Source: JAHCIE01 sp034431435 (GTDB lineage: Bacteria > Chloroflexota > Anaerolineae > Epilineales > JAHCIE01). From it: DNA of 22,611 nucleotides. The DNA lies in NCBI GenBank assembly GCA_034431435.1, contig DAOUDG010000049.1:1-22611 (forward strand), written 5' to 3'. The notes beneath the pieces were generated by a model that was given only the letters and a program-made list of their open reading frames with translations, was not told the origin of the DNA and did not search any database. Positions 1-6,430 of the stretch are shown in pieces (within the stretch, counting starts at the first letter, position 1; each line of letters begins with the position of its first letter). The position numbers and the translations under genes are program-made.

Positions 1-1152
1 CCTTTCCTGGAGGAGCACGGCCACCCACCCTACGCCGTGACGGGCGGCGCCGGTGGCTGAGGGGCTGTCCCTGGAGAGGAGGCCGGGTTGCCTCCTGGAC
101 CTACAGGCAAGGTGCGAGCCGATGGCGCGCGCGACAAGTTCTTGCGCGGGGCGACGGCTATTCAGGAACTCATCGAGCCGATGGTTACCGGCCAGCCGTA
201 CCCCATCACTGGCCTGGTGATCTATGGCACGAACCTGCTGCACACCATCCCCAATGTGCCGCGCACACTGGAAGCTCTCAAGAAGCTGGAACTGGTTGCT
301 ACGGTGGACGCGCTGCCCCAGGACCACATCGCCTGGTCGGACGTGGTCCTGCCGGAGGCGACGTACCTGGAACGCTACGATGAACTGTGGGCGTGCAGCC
401 ACAAGACGCCCTACATCGCCCTGCGCGAGCCGGCCGTCGAGCCGCTGGGCAACAGCAAGCCTGGCTGGTGGATTGCCCGTGAGCTGGGTATTCGCCTGGG
501 CCTCGAAGAGTTCTTTCCGTGGCAGACGGCCGAAGACTACCTGAACGGGCGGCTATCGTCCATTGGCCTGACCGTCCAGAGCCTGCACGAGCAGGGCGGC
601 GTCGTCGTCCAGAAGGGCAAGCCCTATCTGGCCGACTTCGAGAAGGAAGGCGCGTCGCCTTTCGCTACCCAGAGCAAGAGGGTGGAACTGTACTCAGCGA
701 CGCTGGAGAGGGACCGCCTCGACCCGTTGCCGGTGTATCGGCCGGTTGGCGAGCCACCGGCGGGCATGTTCCGCCTGCTCTATGGCCGCCACCCACTGCA
801 CACCTTCGCCAAGACCCAGAATACGCCCGTTCTCAACGAGCTGTATCCGGAGAACGAGGTGTGGCTCAACGAGGATGTGGCAGCCCGGCTGGGCATCCAC
901 GACGGTGACATGGTGTGGCTGGAGAATCAGGATGGCGTGAAGAGCGGCCCAATCAAGGTCAAGGCAACGCAGCGCATCCGCCAGGATGCGGTGTATATGG
1001 TGCATGGCTTCGGCCACAACGCCCCCGGCATGCGACGCGCCCACCAGCGAGGCGCCAGCGACACGGCTGTTCAGACGCGCTACGCGCTGGACCCGATCTC
1101 TGGCGGCGCCGGACTACGGGTGAACTTCGTGCGCCTGGTGAAGGAGGCGTGA
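1..1152 (+). CDS. Molybdopterin oxidoreductase catalytic subunit, PsrA/PhsA-like, 5' partial
   Basis: C-terminal part of a large molybdo-bis(pyranopterin) oxidoreductase of the DMSO reductase superfamily, the catalytic subunit of a respiratory complex. The open frame from about 61 to 1152 covers the middle and the C-terminal molydopterin-dinucleotide-binding domain. Visible family signatures are TGQPYPI and YGTNLLHTIP, SDVVLPEATYLERYDE, GRHPLHTFAKTQNTP, and a C-terminal GAGLRVNFV. These match polysulfide/thiosulfate reductase-type subunits better than formate dehydrogenases. The first triplets (1-57) are open in the same frame but end in TGA at 58-60, so either the gene is broken or a base is wrong; the longest intact frame has a TTG at 88, which is not a credible native start because the N-terminal Fe-S and cofactor domains are absent. 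The Fe-S subunit starts 1 nt after the stop, so the two are one operon. Substrate (polysulfide, thiosulfate or other) is inferred from neighbours. Confidence 0.82.
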
Positions 1153-1153
1153 C

Positions 1154-1927
1154 ATGGCCGCTAATGCGCTACTGGTCGATCTGGGACGCTGTATCGGCTG
1201 TCAGGCGTGCGTGGTGGCCTGCAAAGCCGGTAACGAGCTGCAAGAGGGCGAGGCGAACATTCGTGTCCGGGAGGTCGTGCGCGGCAAGTTTCCCAACCTC
1301 AGTGGCAGCTTCGTCCACCACCGCTGCTTCCACTGTGCCGATGCAGGCTGCGTCTCGGTGTGCCCGACGGGGGCGCTGGCCAAGCTCGACGGCCTGACGG
1401 CTGTGGACGCTGCGAAGTGCAGTGGCTGTGGCTACTGCGTCGATGCCTGCCCCTACGACGTGCCCAGGCTGGTCGACGGGCGTGTCTCCAAGTGTACAGC
1501 CTGTCTCGATGTGGTCCAGACCGGCGGCGTACCCTACTGCGTGCAGACGTGCCCGTCGGAGGCCATCAAGTTTGGCCCGCGCGAGGCGATGCTAGGCCTG
1601 GCCGCCCAACGAGTGGCGGAGATTCGCGGCCAGTTCCCCAATGCTCAGATCTACGGCGAGACGCAGCTAGGCGGCCTGGGCACGCTCATGGTGCTACCCG
1701 ACGACCCTGAGGCCCTCGGCCTGCCCGCCGCGCCGCAAGTGCCCGCACTGGTCAACGTCTGGCAGCAGGGAATCCAGCCACTGACCCAGGGTTTCACCGC
1801 GCTGGGGCTGATTACAACCGGCCTGGCGTTCCTGTTCGCCCGCCGTAATCACCGCCTGGAGACGGCGGCCCGCCGCGAGGCCGAGGCTGTCGCCGAGAAG
1901 GAGGCCCGCGATGCCGACGTCCACTGA
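1154..1927 (+). CDS. 4Fe-4S electron-transfer subunit with C-terminal membrane anchor
   Basis: Electron-transfer subunit (257 aa) that carries electrons between the molybdenum subunit and the membrane cytochrome b. Sixteen cysteines lie in four groups typical of FdnH/PsrB/PhsB proteins: C13, C16, C19, C23; C58, C61, C66, C70; C89, C92, C95, C99; and C114, C117, C129, C133, enough for four [4Fe-4S] clusters. Unlike the short PhsB, it has a hydrophobic segment at about residues 212-229 followed by a charged tail, the FdnH-like arrangement of a single C-terminal membrane anchor. The ATG comes one base after the stop of the catalytic subunit, and an AAGGAGG Shine-Dalgarno lies at 1141-1147. The 3' end overlaps the cytochrome b gene by 17 nt, which indicates translational coupling. 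Function as an Fe-S subunit is near certain; the exact enzyme is not. Confidence 0.93.
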   Translation: MAANALLVDLGRCIGCQACVVACKAGNELQEGEANIRVREVVRGKFPNLSGSFVHHRCFHCADAGCVSVCPTGALAKLDGLTAVDAAKCSGCGYCVDACPYDVPRLVDGRVSKCTACLDVVQTGGVPYCVQTCPSEAIKFGPREAMLGLAAQRVAEIRGQFPNAQIYGETQLGGLGTLMVLPDDPEALGLPAAPQVPALVNVWQQGIQPLTQGFTALGLITTGLAFLFARRNHRLETAARREAEAVAEKEARDADVH

Positions 1928-2591
1928 GCGGCGTGTGCTGCGCTACCTGCCCGAGCAGCGGCTGGTCCACTGGTTGGGCGTCGCCTCGGTGTTGACGCTA
2001 CTGGTGACGGGCCTGGCGCTGCTGTGGGGGCCGCTGTCCGTTCTGACGCGAGGCGGCGTCGCGCCCTTGCTGCATCGCGGCGCGGCCCTGGTGTTCATGG
2101 CGCTGCCCGTGGTGTATTTCGCCCTCAATCGCGCCAAAGGGAAGGAGTTGTTGCGGGAAGTTGTGACGTACAACCGCGAGGACCTGGCGTGGCTCAAGGG
2201 CTTCCCGGCCTACTTCCTCGGTCGCACCACGCACCTGCCCAAGCAAGGGCGGCTGAACGCCGGGCAGAAGCTACATCACCTGGGCACGTTCCTGGCCTTC
2301 ATCGCCGTGGCGGCGTCGGGCTTGCTGCTGTGGTTCGCCAAGGGGCAACTCGGCGCGGCAGGTCTGGCCGCGACAGCCGCTGTCCACGACGTGGCGATGC
2401 TGGCCGTGACCATCCTGATTATCGGCCATGTCTACTTTACCTTTGTCTATGGCGCGCTGCCCTCGATGACGACGGGCTACGTCAGCGAGGAGTATGCGCG
2501 GCTGGAACACGCACGCTGGCTGGAAGAAGTGGACGCTGACAGCGCTGGCCTCGATGCCGGGCGTGCGCCGCAATCGATAACCGGAGATTGA
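1911..2591 (+). CDS. Diheme cytochrome b subunit, FdnI/PhsC-type
   Basis: Membrane subunit (226 aa) linking the Fe-S subunit to the quinone pool. Four hydrophobic segments are visible at about residues 21-40, 52-72, 122-143 and 157-180, the layout of FdnI-type cytochromes b561. Candidate heme-ligand histidines sit in or next to these helices: H20 (RLVHW), H55 (LLHRG), H122/H123 (KLHHLG), H159 and H173 (IGHVYF). This is not the eight-helix NrfD/PsrC type normally found with PsrA, but it does fit thiosulfate reductase PhsC and formate dehydrogenase-N. The start overlaps the end of the Fe-S subunit gene. The C-terminal 40 residues are hydrophilic and acidic. It completes a three-gene oxidoreductase operon. 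Confidence 0.88.
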   Translation: MPTSTERRVLRYLPEQRLVHWLGVASVLTLLVTGLALLWGPLSVLTRGGVAPLLHRGAALVFMALPVVYFALNRAKGKELLREVVTYNREDLAWLKGFPAYFLGRTTHLPKQGRLNAGQKLHHLGTFLAFIAVAASGLLLWFAKGQLGAAGLAATAAVHDVAMLAVTILIIGHVYFTFVYGALPSMTTGYVSEEYARLEHARWLEEVDADSAGLDAGRAPQSITGD

Positions 2592-2596
2592 CCGCG

Positions 2597-2621
2597 ATCC
2601 CGGCGTATTGTCGCCGGGGAT
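2597..2621 (+). other. GC-rich hairpin after the oxidoreductase operon
   Basis: CCCGGCG (2599-2605) pairs with CGCCGGG (2612-2618) around the loop TATTGT; two more A-T pairs are possible with a bulged G. It follows the cytochrome b stop by a few bases. No T-run follows, so it may be a processing or 3'-stabilising hairpin, or a weak terminator. Confidence 0.4.
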
Positions 2622-2637
2622 AGAAACCCAATTCATA

Positions 2638-2666
2638 GGCCCTGCGATGGCTCACCCATCGGGCCC
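2638..2666 (+). other. Imperfect hairpin in the leader of the rhodanese gene
   Basis: CGATGG (2645-2650) pairs with CCATCG (2656-2661) over a five-base loop, and the stem can extend with bulges through GGCCC/GGCCC flanks. It ends about six bases before the GAGGAG ribosome-binding site of the rhodanese lipoprotein. It could separate expression of this gene from the upstream operon; no independent evidence. Confidence 0.3.
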
Positions 2667-2687
2667 AAACTGAGGAGAATCCTTACC

Positions 2688-3662
2688 ATGTACGCTCGAA
2701 ATGCTCTCTCGCGCCTGCTGCTCCTGGCACTGATCGCGCTGACCTTTGTGGTCGCTGCCTGCGGCCAGCAAGCCGCAGCGCCCGTTGCGCAACCTCAGGC
2801 CGCTGCTCAGCAGCCTGCTGTCCCCGCCCAACAGCCCGCCGCGCCCGCTCCGGCTCAACCCGCTGCACCGGCCAAGGCTGACCTGAGCGCGACCGTGACC
2901 AAGTACATCTCCACTTTGCCCGACGGCTTCAACGGCATCGCGCCCGCCAAGGCTAAAGAGCAGATGGACGCCGCCAAGCCCTTCATCCTCGACGTGCGCG
3001 AGGCGAAGGAACTGGCCGACAACGGCTTCATCGCCGGCGCGGTGAACATCCCCGTTCGCACCTTGCTCAAGAACCTGGACAAGCTGCCCAGCGACAAGAA
3101 TGCCCCCATCCTGGTTTATTGCGCCGTCGGTCATCGCGGCGCGCTGGCTCTGGGCGCGCTGAACATGCTTGGCTATACCAACGCCAAGAGCATCAGCGGT
3201 GGCTTCAACGCCTGGAAGGACGCGGGGTTGCCCGTCGCTACTGGGACGCCTGACGCGCCCAAGGCCGGCACGGCGGCTCAGGTCGACGCTGAGCTAGTCG
3301 CCGCGCTGGACAAGTACCTGAGTGGCCTGCCCGATGGCTTCAGCGGCGTCGCCCCTGACAAGGCCAAGGAGCAGATGGGCGCGACGAAGGTGTTTATCCT
3401 GGACGTGCGCGAGCCAAAGGAACTGGCCGACAACGGCAAGATCGAGGGCGCGGTCAATATCCCGTTGCGGGACGTTGTCAAGAACCTGGATAAGCTGCCC
3501 GCCGACAAGGGTGCGCCGATCATTGTCTACTGCGCCATCGGCCATCGTGGCGGCCTGGCCCTGCAAGCCTTGAACCTATTGGGCTACACCAACGTCAAGA
3601 GCATCAGCGGTGGTTTCAATGCCTGGAAGAAGGCGAACCTGCCGACGGTCGCGGGTTCATAG
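2688..3662 (+). CDS. Lipoprotein with two tandem rhodanese domains
   Basis: Exported, lipid-anchored sulfurtransferase (324 aa). A lipoprotein signal with a hydrophobic core ends in VVAAC with the acylated cysteine C25. A low-complexity Ala/Pro/Gln linker covers about residues 27-63. Two homologous rhodanese domains follow (about 70-187 and 205-322), each with LDVRE, GAVNIP, and the active-site loop C-A-(V/I)-G-H-R-G; the catalytic cysteines are C145 and C282. Both copies are therefore intact, unlike mitochondrial rhodanese, whose N half is inactive, and their high similarity points to a recent internal duplication. GAGGAG at 2672-2677 supports the ATG. Its position after a PsrA/PhsA-like operon parallels Sud, the rhodanese-like polysulfide carrier of Wolinella (family knowledge); a role in carrying sulfane sulfur outside the membrane is inference. 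Confidence 0.93.
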   Translation: MYARNALSRLLLLALIALTFVVAACGQQAAAPVAQPQAAAQQPAVPAQQPAAPAPAQPAAPAKADLSATVTKYISTLPDGFNGIAPAKAKEQMDAAKPFILDVREAKELADNGFIAGAVNIPVRTLLKNLDKLPSDKNAPILVYCAVGHRGALALGALNMLGYTNAKSISGGFNAWKDAGLPVATGTPDAPKAGTAAQVDAELVAALDKYLSGLPDGFSGVAPDKAKEQMGATKVFILDVREPKELADNGKIEGAVNIPLRDVVKNLDKLPADKGAPIIVYCAIGHRGGLALQALNLLGYTNVKSISGGFNAWKKANLPTVAGS

Positions 3663-3708
3663 CCCTGGCTAAGGCGACACCGGCGTGTCACAATGACGCG
3701 CCTGAATC

Positions 3709-3734
3709 TTGATTGGGTGTACGATTGTTATGCT
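3709..3734 (+). promoter_or_regulatory. Possible extended -10 promoter for the repeat lipoprotein
   Basis: TGTTATGCT at 3726-3734 resembles an extended -10 element (TGnTATAAT), with TTGATT at 3709-3714 upstream. The spacing of 14 is short, so recognition would rest on the extended -10. It would give a leader of about 135 nt, consistent with the structured region that follows. Confidence 0.3.
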
Positions 3735-3768
3735 GCACCGCGTCAAATGATTGTGGCTCGCGGTGCAG
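3733..3768. promoter_or_regulatory. 10-bp inverted repeat next to the putative promoter
   Basis: CTGCACCGCG (3733-3742) and CGCGGTGCAG (3759-3768) are perfect inverted repeats separated by 16 bases. The position, overlapping the putative transcription start, suits either an operator for a dimeric repressor or the first stem of a structured leader. Confidence 0.45.
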
Positions 3769-3800
3769 AACCTTAACAACCGGGCTTTCGGGGGAGTAAG

Positions 3801-3868
3801 CTGTCTTCCGTTGGGCGCTGTGGCGCCGAGTAAGACAGGTGTCACGGCCGCTCCTTTGATCCAAGGAG
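3801..3868 (+). promoter_or_regulatory. Structured 5' leader with a sequestered Shine-Dalgarno
   Basis: Two elements are visible. First, CTGTCTT (3801-3807) pairs with AAGACAG (3832-3838), enclosing an inner stem GGCGC (3814-3818)/GCGCC (3823-3827) with loop TGTG. Second, CTCCTT (3851-3856) is exactly complementary to AAGGAG (3863-3868), which is the ribosome-binding site of the next gene, with a six-base loop. The second hairpin would hide the Shine-Dalgarno, as in a translational attenuator, thermosensor or riboswitch expression platform. I could not match the leader to a known riboswitch class. Confidence 0.4.
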
Positions 3869-3876
3869 GCCAAGCC

Positions 3877-4770
3877 ATGACAACCCCGAAATGGCTACCT
3901 TTGCTACTGATTGGGACGCTACTGCTGGTAGCGATCTCTCTGGCAGGGTGTGGCGTGCTGGCAACCGAGGCGCGAGACTACTCCCAAGACATCTCCAGCC
4001 TCGATTGGCGGACCGGCAATGAGCCAGTAGTTACGCTGCCGTTCCCCAAGCTCAACACGGAGCCGGTGGATTACGTCAGCACGCTCACGACCCTCGACTG
4101 GCGAACCGACGGCGGGCCTGCGGCTGCGCTGCCGATTCCCCAGCTTTACCCGGAACCGGTGGACTACGTCGCGACGCTCACGGCTCTCGACTGGCGGAGC
4201 GACTACCAGCCCGCGCCGACACGCCTCGTCGCCCTCAACCCGGAACCGGTGGACTACGTCGCGACGCTCACGGCTCTCGACTGGCGGAGCGACTACCAGC
4301 CCGCGCCGACACGCCTCGTCGTCCTCACGATGGAACCGGTTGACTACGTTGCGACGCTCAACACCCTCGAGTGGCGTGGCGACTACAAGCCCGCGCCGTC
4401 GGGCTTACCTGCCCTCGACACCGAGCCTGTCGACTACGTCTCAACTATCTCAACCCTCGACTGGCGCACCGGCAACGAGGCTGAGATTCGCATTCCAGTG
4501 GTCCATCTCAACACCGATGCGCCGGACTATGTAAGCACCCTCAGCACTCTGGACTGGCGCACCGGCGATGAACCATCGCCGTGGGCCCCGTTCCGCCTTC
4601 TCGACACCGAGCCGGTCAACTACGTCGATACCCTGTCGACGCTTGACTGGCGCATGGATACGCCAGGGACGCCGATGAACTCGTCCTTGTGGGATTACCG
4701 CAACGAGCATCCCGCCCTGGACTGGCAGGCCATCGAACAGCCTGCGCCGCGAATAACGCCGCCGAATTAG
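3877..4770 (+). CDS. Lipoprotein made of DYVxTLxxLDWR tandem repeats, unknown function
   Basis: Predicted surface lipoprotein of 297 aa that I do not recognise. The signal peptide ends with the lipobox LAGC (C25). Almost everything after it is a tandem repeat of 30-31 residues with core DYVxTLxxLDWR, then a variable Pro-rich stretch and EPV. Repeat starts are at residues 34, 65, 96, 126, 156, 186, 217 and 248, and a degenerate ninth unit ends with LDWQ at 281-284. No cysteine follows the lipobox, and no catalytic motif or transmembrane helix is seen. The start chosen is the ATG after AAGGAGG (3863-3869); an upstream in-frame codon at 3751 lacks a signal peptide and crosses the leader structures. 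Repeats 3 and 4 share 84 identical bases, so copy number is evolving. Regular Tyr/Trp/Asp repeats suggest a beta-rich solenoid or binding array (inference). Confidence 0.85.
   Translation: MTTPKWLPLLLIGTLLLVAISLAGCGVLATEARDYSQDISSLDWRTGNEPVVTLPFPKLNTEPVDYVSTLTTLDWRTDGGPAAALPIPQLYPEPVDYVATLTALDWRSDYQPAPTRLVALNPEPVDYVATLTALDWRSDYQPAPTRLVVLTMEPVDYVATLNTLEWRGDYKPAPSGLPALDTEPVDYVSTISTLDWRTGNEAEIRIPVVHLNTDAPDYVSTLSTLDWRTGDEPSPWAPFRLLDTEPVNYVDTLSTLDWRMDTPGTPMNSSLWDYRNEHPALDWQAIEQPAPRITPPN
4148..4321 (+). repeat. Near-perfect 90-bp tandem duplication inside the lipoprotein gene
   Basis: Bases 4148-4231 recur without change at 4238-4321, an 84-base identity with a 90-base period (30 codons). The other units of the same gene have diverged, so this is the most recent duplication in the array. 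Confidence 0.9.
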
Positions 4771-4859
4771 GCACCTCTCGCGAAACAATCGCAATCGACT
4801 GGCGCTAATGCGACGCATGGTCAACTCTCCAACTGACAGCCTTACTCCCTCCTGAACAC

Positions 4860-4897
4860 CGCCGCCCCGGGGATGCCCTCCGGGGCGGCGCTTTGCT
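4860..4897 (+). terminator. Rho-independent terminator between convergent genes
   Basis: An 11-bp GC-rich stem (CGCCGCCCCGG at 4860-4870 with CCGGGGCGGCG at 4880-4890) with a nine-base loop is followed by CTTTGCTTT. It lies 90 bases after the repeat lipoprotein and before the end of the convergent mscS gene. The T-tract is interrupted, but the stem is very strong. Confidence 0.7.
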
Positions 4898-4956
4898 TTG
4901 GGTTCGTTGCGATCTTTCAAGCGTGCGGTGGGCAGCGAGGCACGAGCCGCGATCGG

Positions 4957-5877
4957 CTATGCGTCTGGTGAGGGTGGTGGCGGGGCGTCGGCGGGGATGG
5001 TGCGCAAGTCCTGCCTCGGGACGGCGAGCCGCACGCTGGCCTCGTTGAGGGCTTCGAGGGCGTATTGGCGCAGGACGCGCGATACGAGCGCCTGCTCGTT
5101 GGGGCGCGTCTTGGCCATCAAGCGTACCTGGACCGCCCAGTCGTTGAAACTGTTCCAGCCCAGAATCTCAGGCTCGCCGACGAGCTTGTCGCTAAGGTTG
5201 GGGTCCGCCTGGGCGCGCGCCACGGCTTGTTCCAGGGCCTTGACCACCTGCCCCATATCTGCGTCCAGGTTGACGTTGAGGTCGATGATGGCGCGTGACC
5301 AGTCACGGCTGAGATTGGCGAGGGTGCGCACGTCGCCGTTGGGGACGTAGATGACCCGGCCCTTCAGGTCGCGCAAGGCCGTGGTCCGCAGCGTCACCTT
5401 CTCCACCACCCCCATGACATTGGCAACCTCGATCGTGTCGCCGACGCGAAACTGATCTTCGCCGAGGATGATGAGGCCGCCGATGTAGTCCTTGATCAGG
5501 GTTTGCGCGCCCAGCGAGATACCGATACCAACAACCCCCGCTGCGGCCAGGGCCGGGCCGATATCGATGCCCATCGCCAGCAGGCCCATCATGATACCGA
5601 TGCCGATGATGATCGTGTCCGCCGTGTGCTTGCCGACGTTGAGGAAGGTCGCCAGTCGCGCCTGCCGCTCGCGGTCACCGTCCTCCCGCGTCAGGCGCGC
5701 GGCGATGCGTCTCTCGGCTACGCGCACGAGCCACAGGGAGAACAGGGTCAAGACCACAATGATGAACAGGTTGAGCGCCGGGCCAAGCAGAAAGTCGCGC
5801 AGGGGACGATCAGAGGTGGTGTCCGTAGTGTCCACGATAGAGTCTCGGGGGATGGTGGGTCGGGTACTGCAGACCAT
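4957..5877 (-). CDS. Small-conductance mechanosensitive channel, MscS family
   Basis: Inner-membrane tension-gated channel (306 aa) that releases solutes on osmotic downshock. Three hydrophobic helices are visible: about residues 32-52, 86-105 and the pore-lining third helix 107-138, which is rich in Ala/Gly (AAAGVVGIGISLGAQ) as in MscS. It runs into the conserved beta domain (DQFRVGDTIEV, then VPNGDV) and a cytoplasmic alpha/beta domain up to about 285. The length matches the E. coli MscS class. The ATG start has no clear Shine-Dalgarno; a GTG at codon 15 is an alternative, but the promoter found at 5909-5937 puts a leader of about 25 nt before this ATG. The tail is proline-rich. Identification is secure; ion preference is not readable. 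Confidence 0.93.
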   Translation of the reverse strand: MVCSTRPTIPRDSIVDTTDTTSDRPLRDFLLGPALNLFIIVVLTLFSLWLVRVAERRIAARLTREDGDRERQARLATFLNVGKHTADTIIIGIGIMMGLLAMGIDIGPALAAAGVVGIGISLGAQTLIKDYIGGLIILGEDQFRVGDTIEVANVMGVVEKVTLRTTALRDLKGRVIYVPNGDVRTLANLSRDWSRAIIDLNVNLDADMGQVVKALEQAVARAQADPNLSDKLVGEPEILGWNSFNDWAVQVRLMAKTRPNEQALVSRVLRQYALEALNEASVRLAVPRQDLRTIPADAPPPPSPDA

Positions 5878-5908
5878 CTATGCCCGGTCTGCGGCAACGT
5901 TGGCTGCA

Positions 5909-5937
5909 ACTATAGCAAGGCTCGGCGCGAGTGGCAA
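5909..5937 (-). promoter_or_regulatory. Sigma-70-type promoter for mscS
   Basis: On the minus strand TTGCCA (5937-5932) and TATAGT (5914-5909) are separated by exactly 17 bases; each matches five of six consensus positions. The start would be near 5902, about 25 nt before the mscS ATG. The -35 falls in the loop of the hairpin at 5916-5953. Confidence 0.6.
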
Positions 5938-5953
5938 ACTGCGTCGAGCCTTG
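5916..5953 (-). terminator. Long hairpin between feoA and mscS, probable feoBA terminator
   Basis: CAAGGCTCG (5916-5924) pairs with CGAGCCTTG (5945-5953) and the stem extends through five further pairs, two of them G-U, to 14 bp with a 10-base loop (5930-5939). It lies about 55 bases past the feoA stop. A weak run (CTATAGTT) follows on the minus strand, so termination efficiency is uncertain. Confidence 0.5.
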
Positions 5954-6006
5954 TAGTGAGCGAGGATACGCGCGGAATCGCTGTGGGCGATGCGCTTGAC
6001 GTCAGG

Positions 6007-6429
6007 CTAGACCAGCTCGACCTGAATAGCGGCGGCAACAACGCGGTCCAGAGCCAGCTCCGTCTCGCCCAGGCTGACGATGGGCACGGGGCGGGTCTGG
6101 CGCAGGCGAATGGGCGCGCCTGGGAACAGACCGAACAGGCTGAGATGTAGGGCTTCGCTGCTATCATCGTCGCCCAGGCTGACCACGCGCGCTTCCTGCC
6201 CTGGTCGCAACTGGAGCAAGGGGATGCAGCCACTGGCCGCCGTCGAGGCCTCGCGCCGGGAGCCGAACAGGCGCGCGGTCCACTCGCCCAGGCGCGAGCG
6301 CGCCGGGTTGACCGTGGAATAGCCACAGCGCGGGCAGCACACCACGGCGCAGCCGCTGGACAGGGGGCAGGACGTGTGGCAGCCGAGGGCTGTCGGGTCA
6401 AATTGGTAGCCGCACATGGCGCAGCGCAT
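6007..6429 (-). CDS. feoA: FeoA-domain protein with cysteine-rich N-terminal domain
   Basis: Small cytoplasmic partner of the ferrous iron transporter FeoB (140 aa). Residues about 68-140 form an SH3-like FeoA domain: LRPGQEARVVSL, then LFPGAPIRLRQ and LALDRVVAAAIQVEL. The first 36 residues are unusual, with eight cysteines (C3, C6, C17, C21, C27, C31, C32, C35) in CxxC, CxxxC and CCxxC arrangements followed by GY, which look like a zinc ribbon or Fe-S binding module. Ordinary FeoA proteins are about 75-85 aa and lack it. The ATG comes one base after the feoB stop, so the genes are co-translated. The extra domain could give iron or oxygen sensing, a role FeoC plays elsewhere; that is inference. 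Confidence 0.86.
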   Translation of the reverse strand: MRCAMCGYQFDPTALGCHTSCPLSSGCAVVCCPRCGYSTVNPARSRLGEWTARLFGSRREASTAASGCIPLLQLRPGQEARVVSLGDDDSSEALHLSLFGLFPGAPIRLRQTRPVPIVSLGETELALDRVVAAAIQVELV

Positions 6430-6430
6430 G

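Noticed and set aside
1..60. Selenocysteine at TGA 58-60
   Set aside because: In this enzyme family Sec is the molybdenum ligand near the N-terminal third, whereas this codon lies in a Gly-rich loop well downstream; no SECIS-like hairpin was evident.
3769..3870. Match of the leader to a known riboswitch such as c-di-GMP, SAM or cobalamin
   Set aside because: I could not align conserved core bases of any of these; only generic structure is supported.
3751..3876. Upstream in-frame extension of the repeat lipoprotein
   Set aside because: It has no Shine-Dalgarno, would put 42 residues before the signal peptide, and covers the leader hairpins.
5503..6150. 215-codon open frame on the plus strand overlapping mscS and feoA
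   Set aside because: It runs across the 5' part of mscS, the intergenic hairpin and the end of feoA on the opposite strand; no family resemblance.
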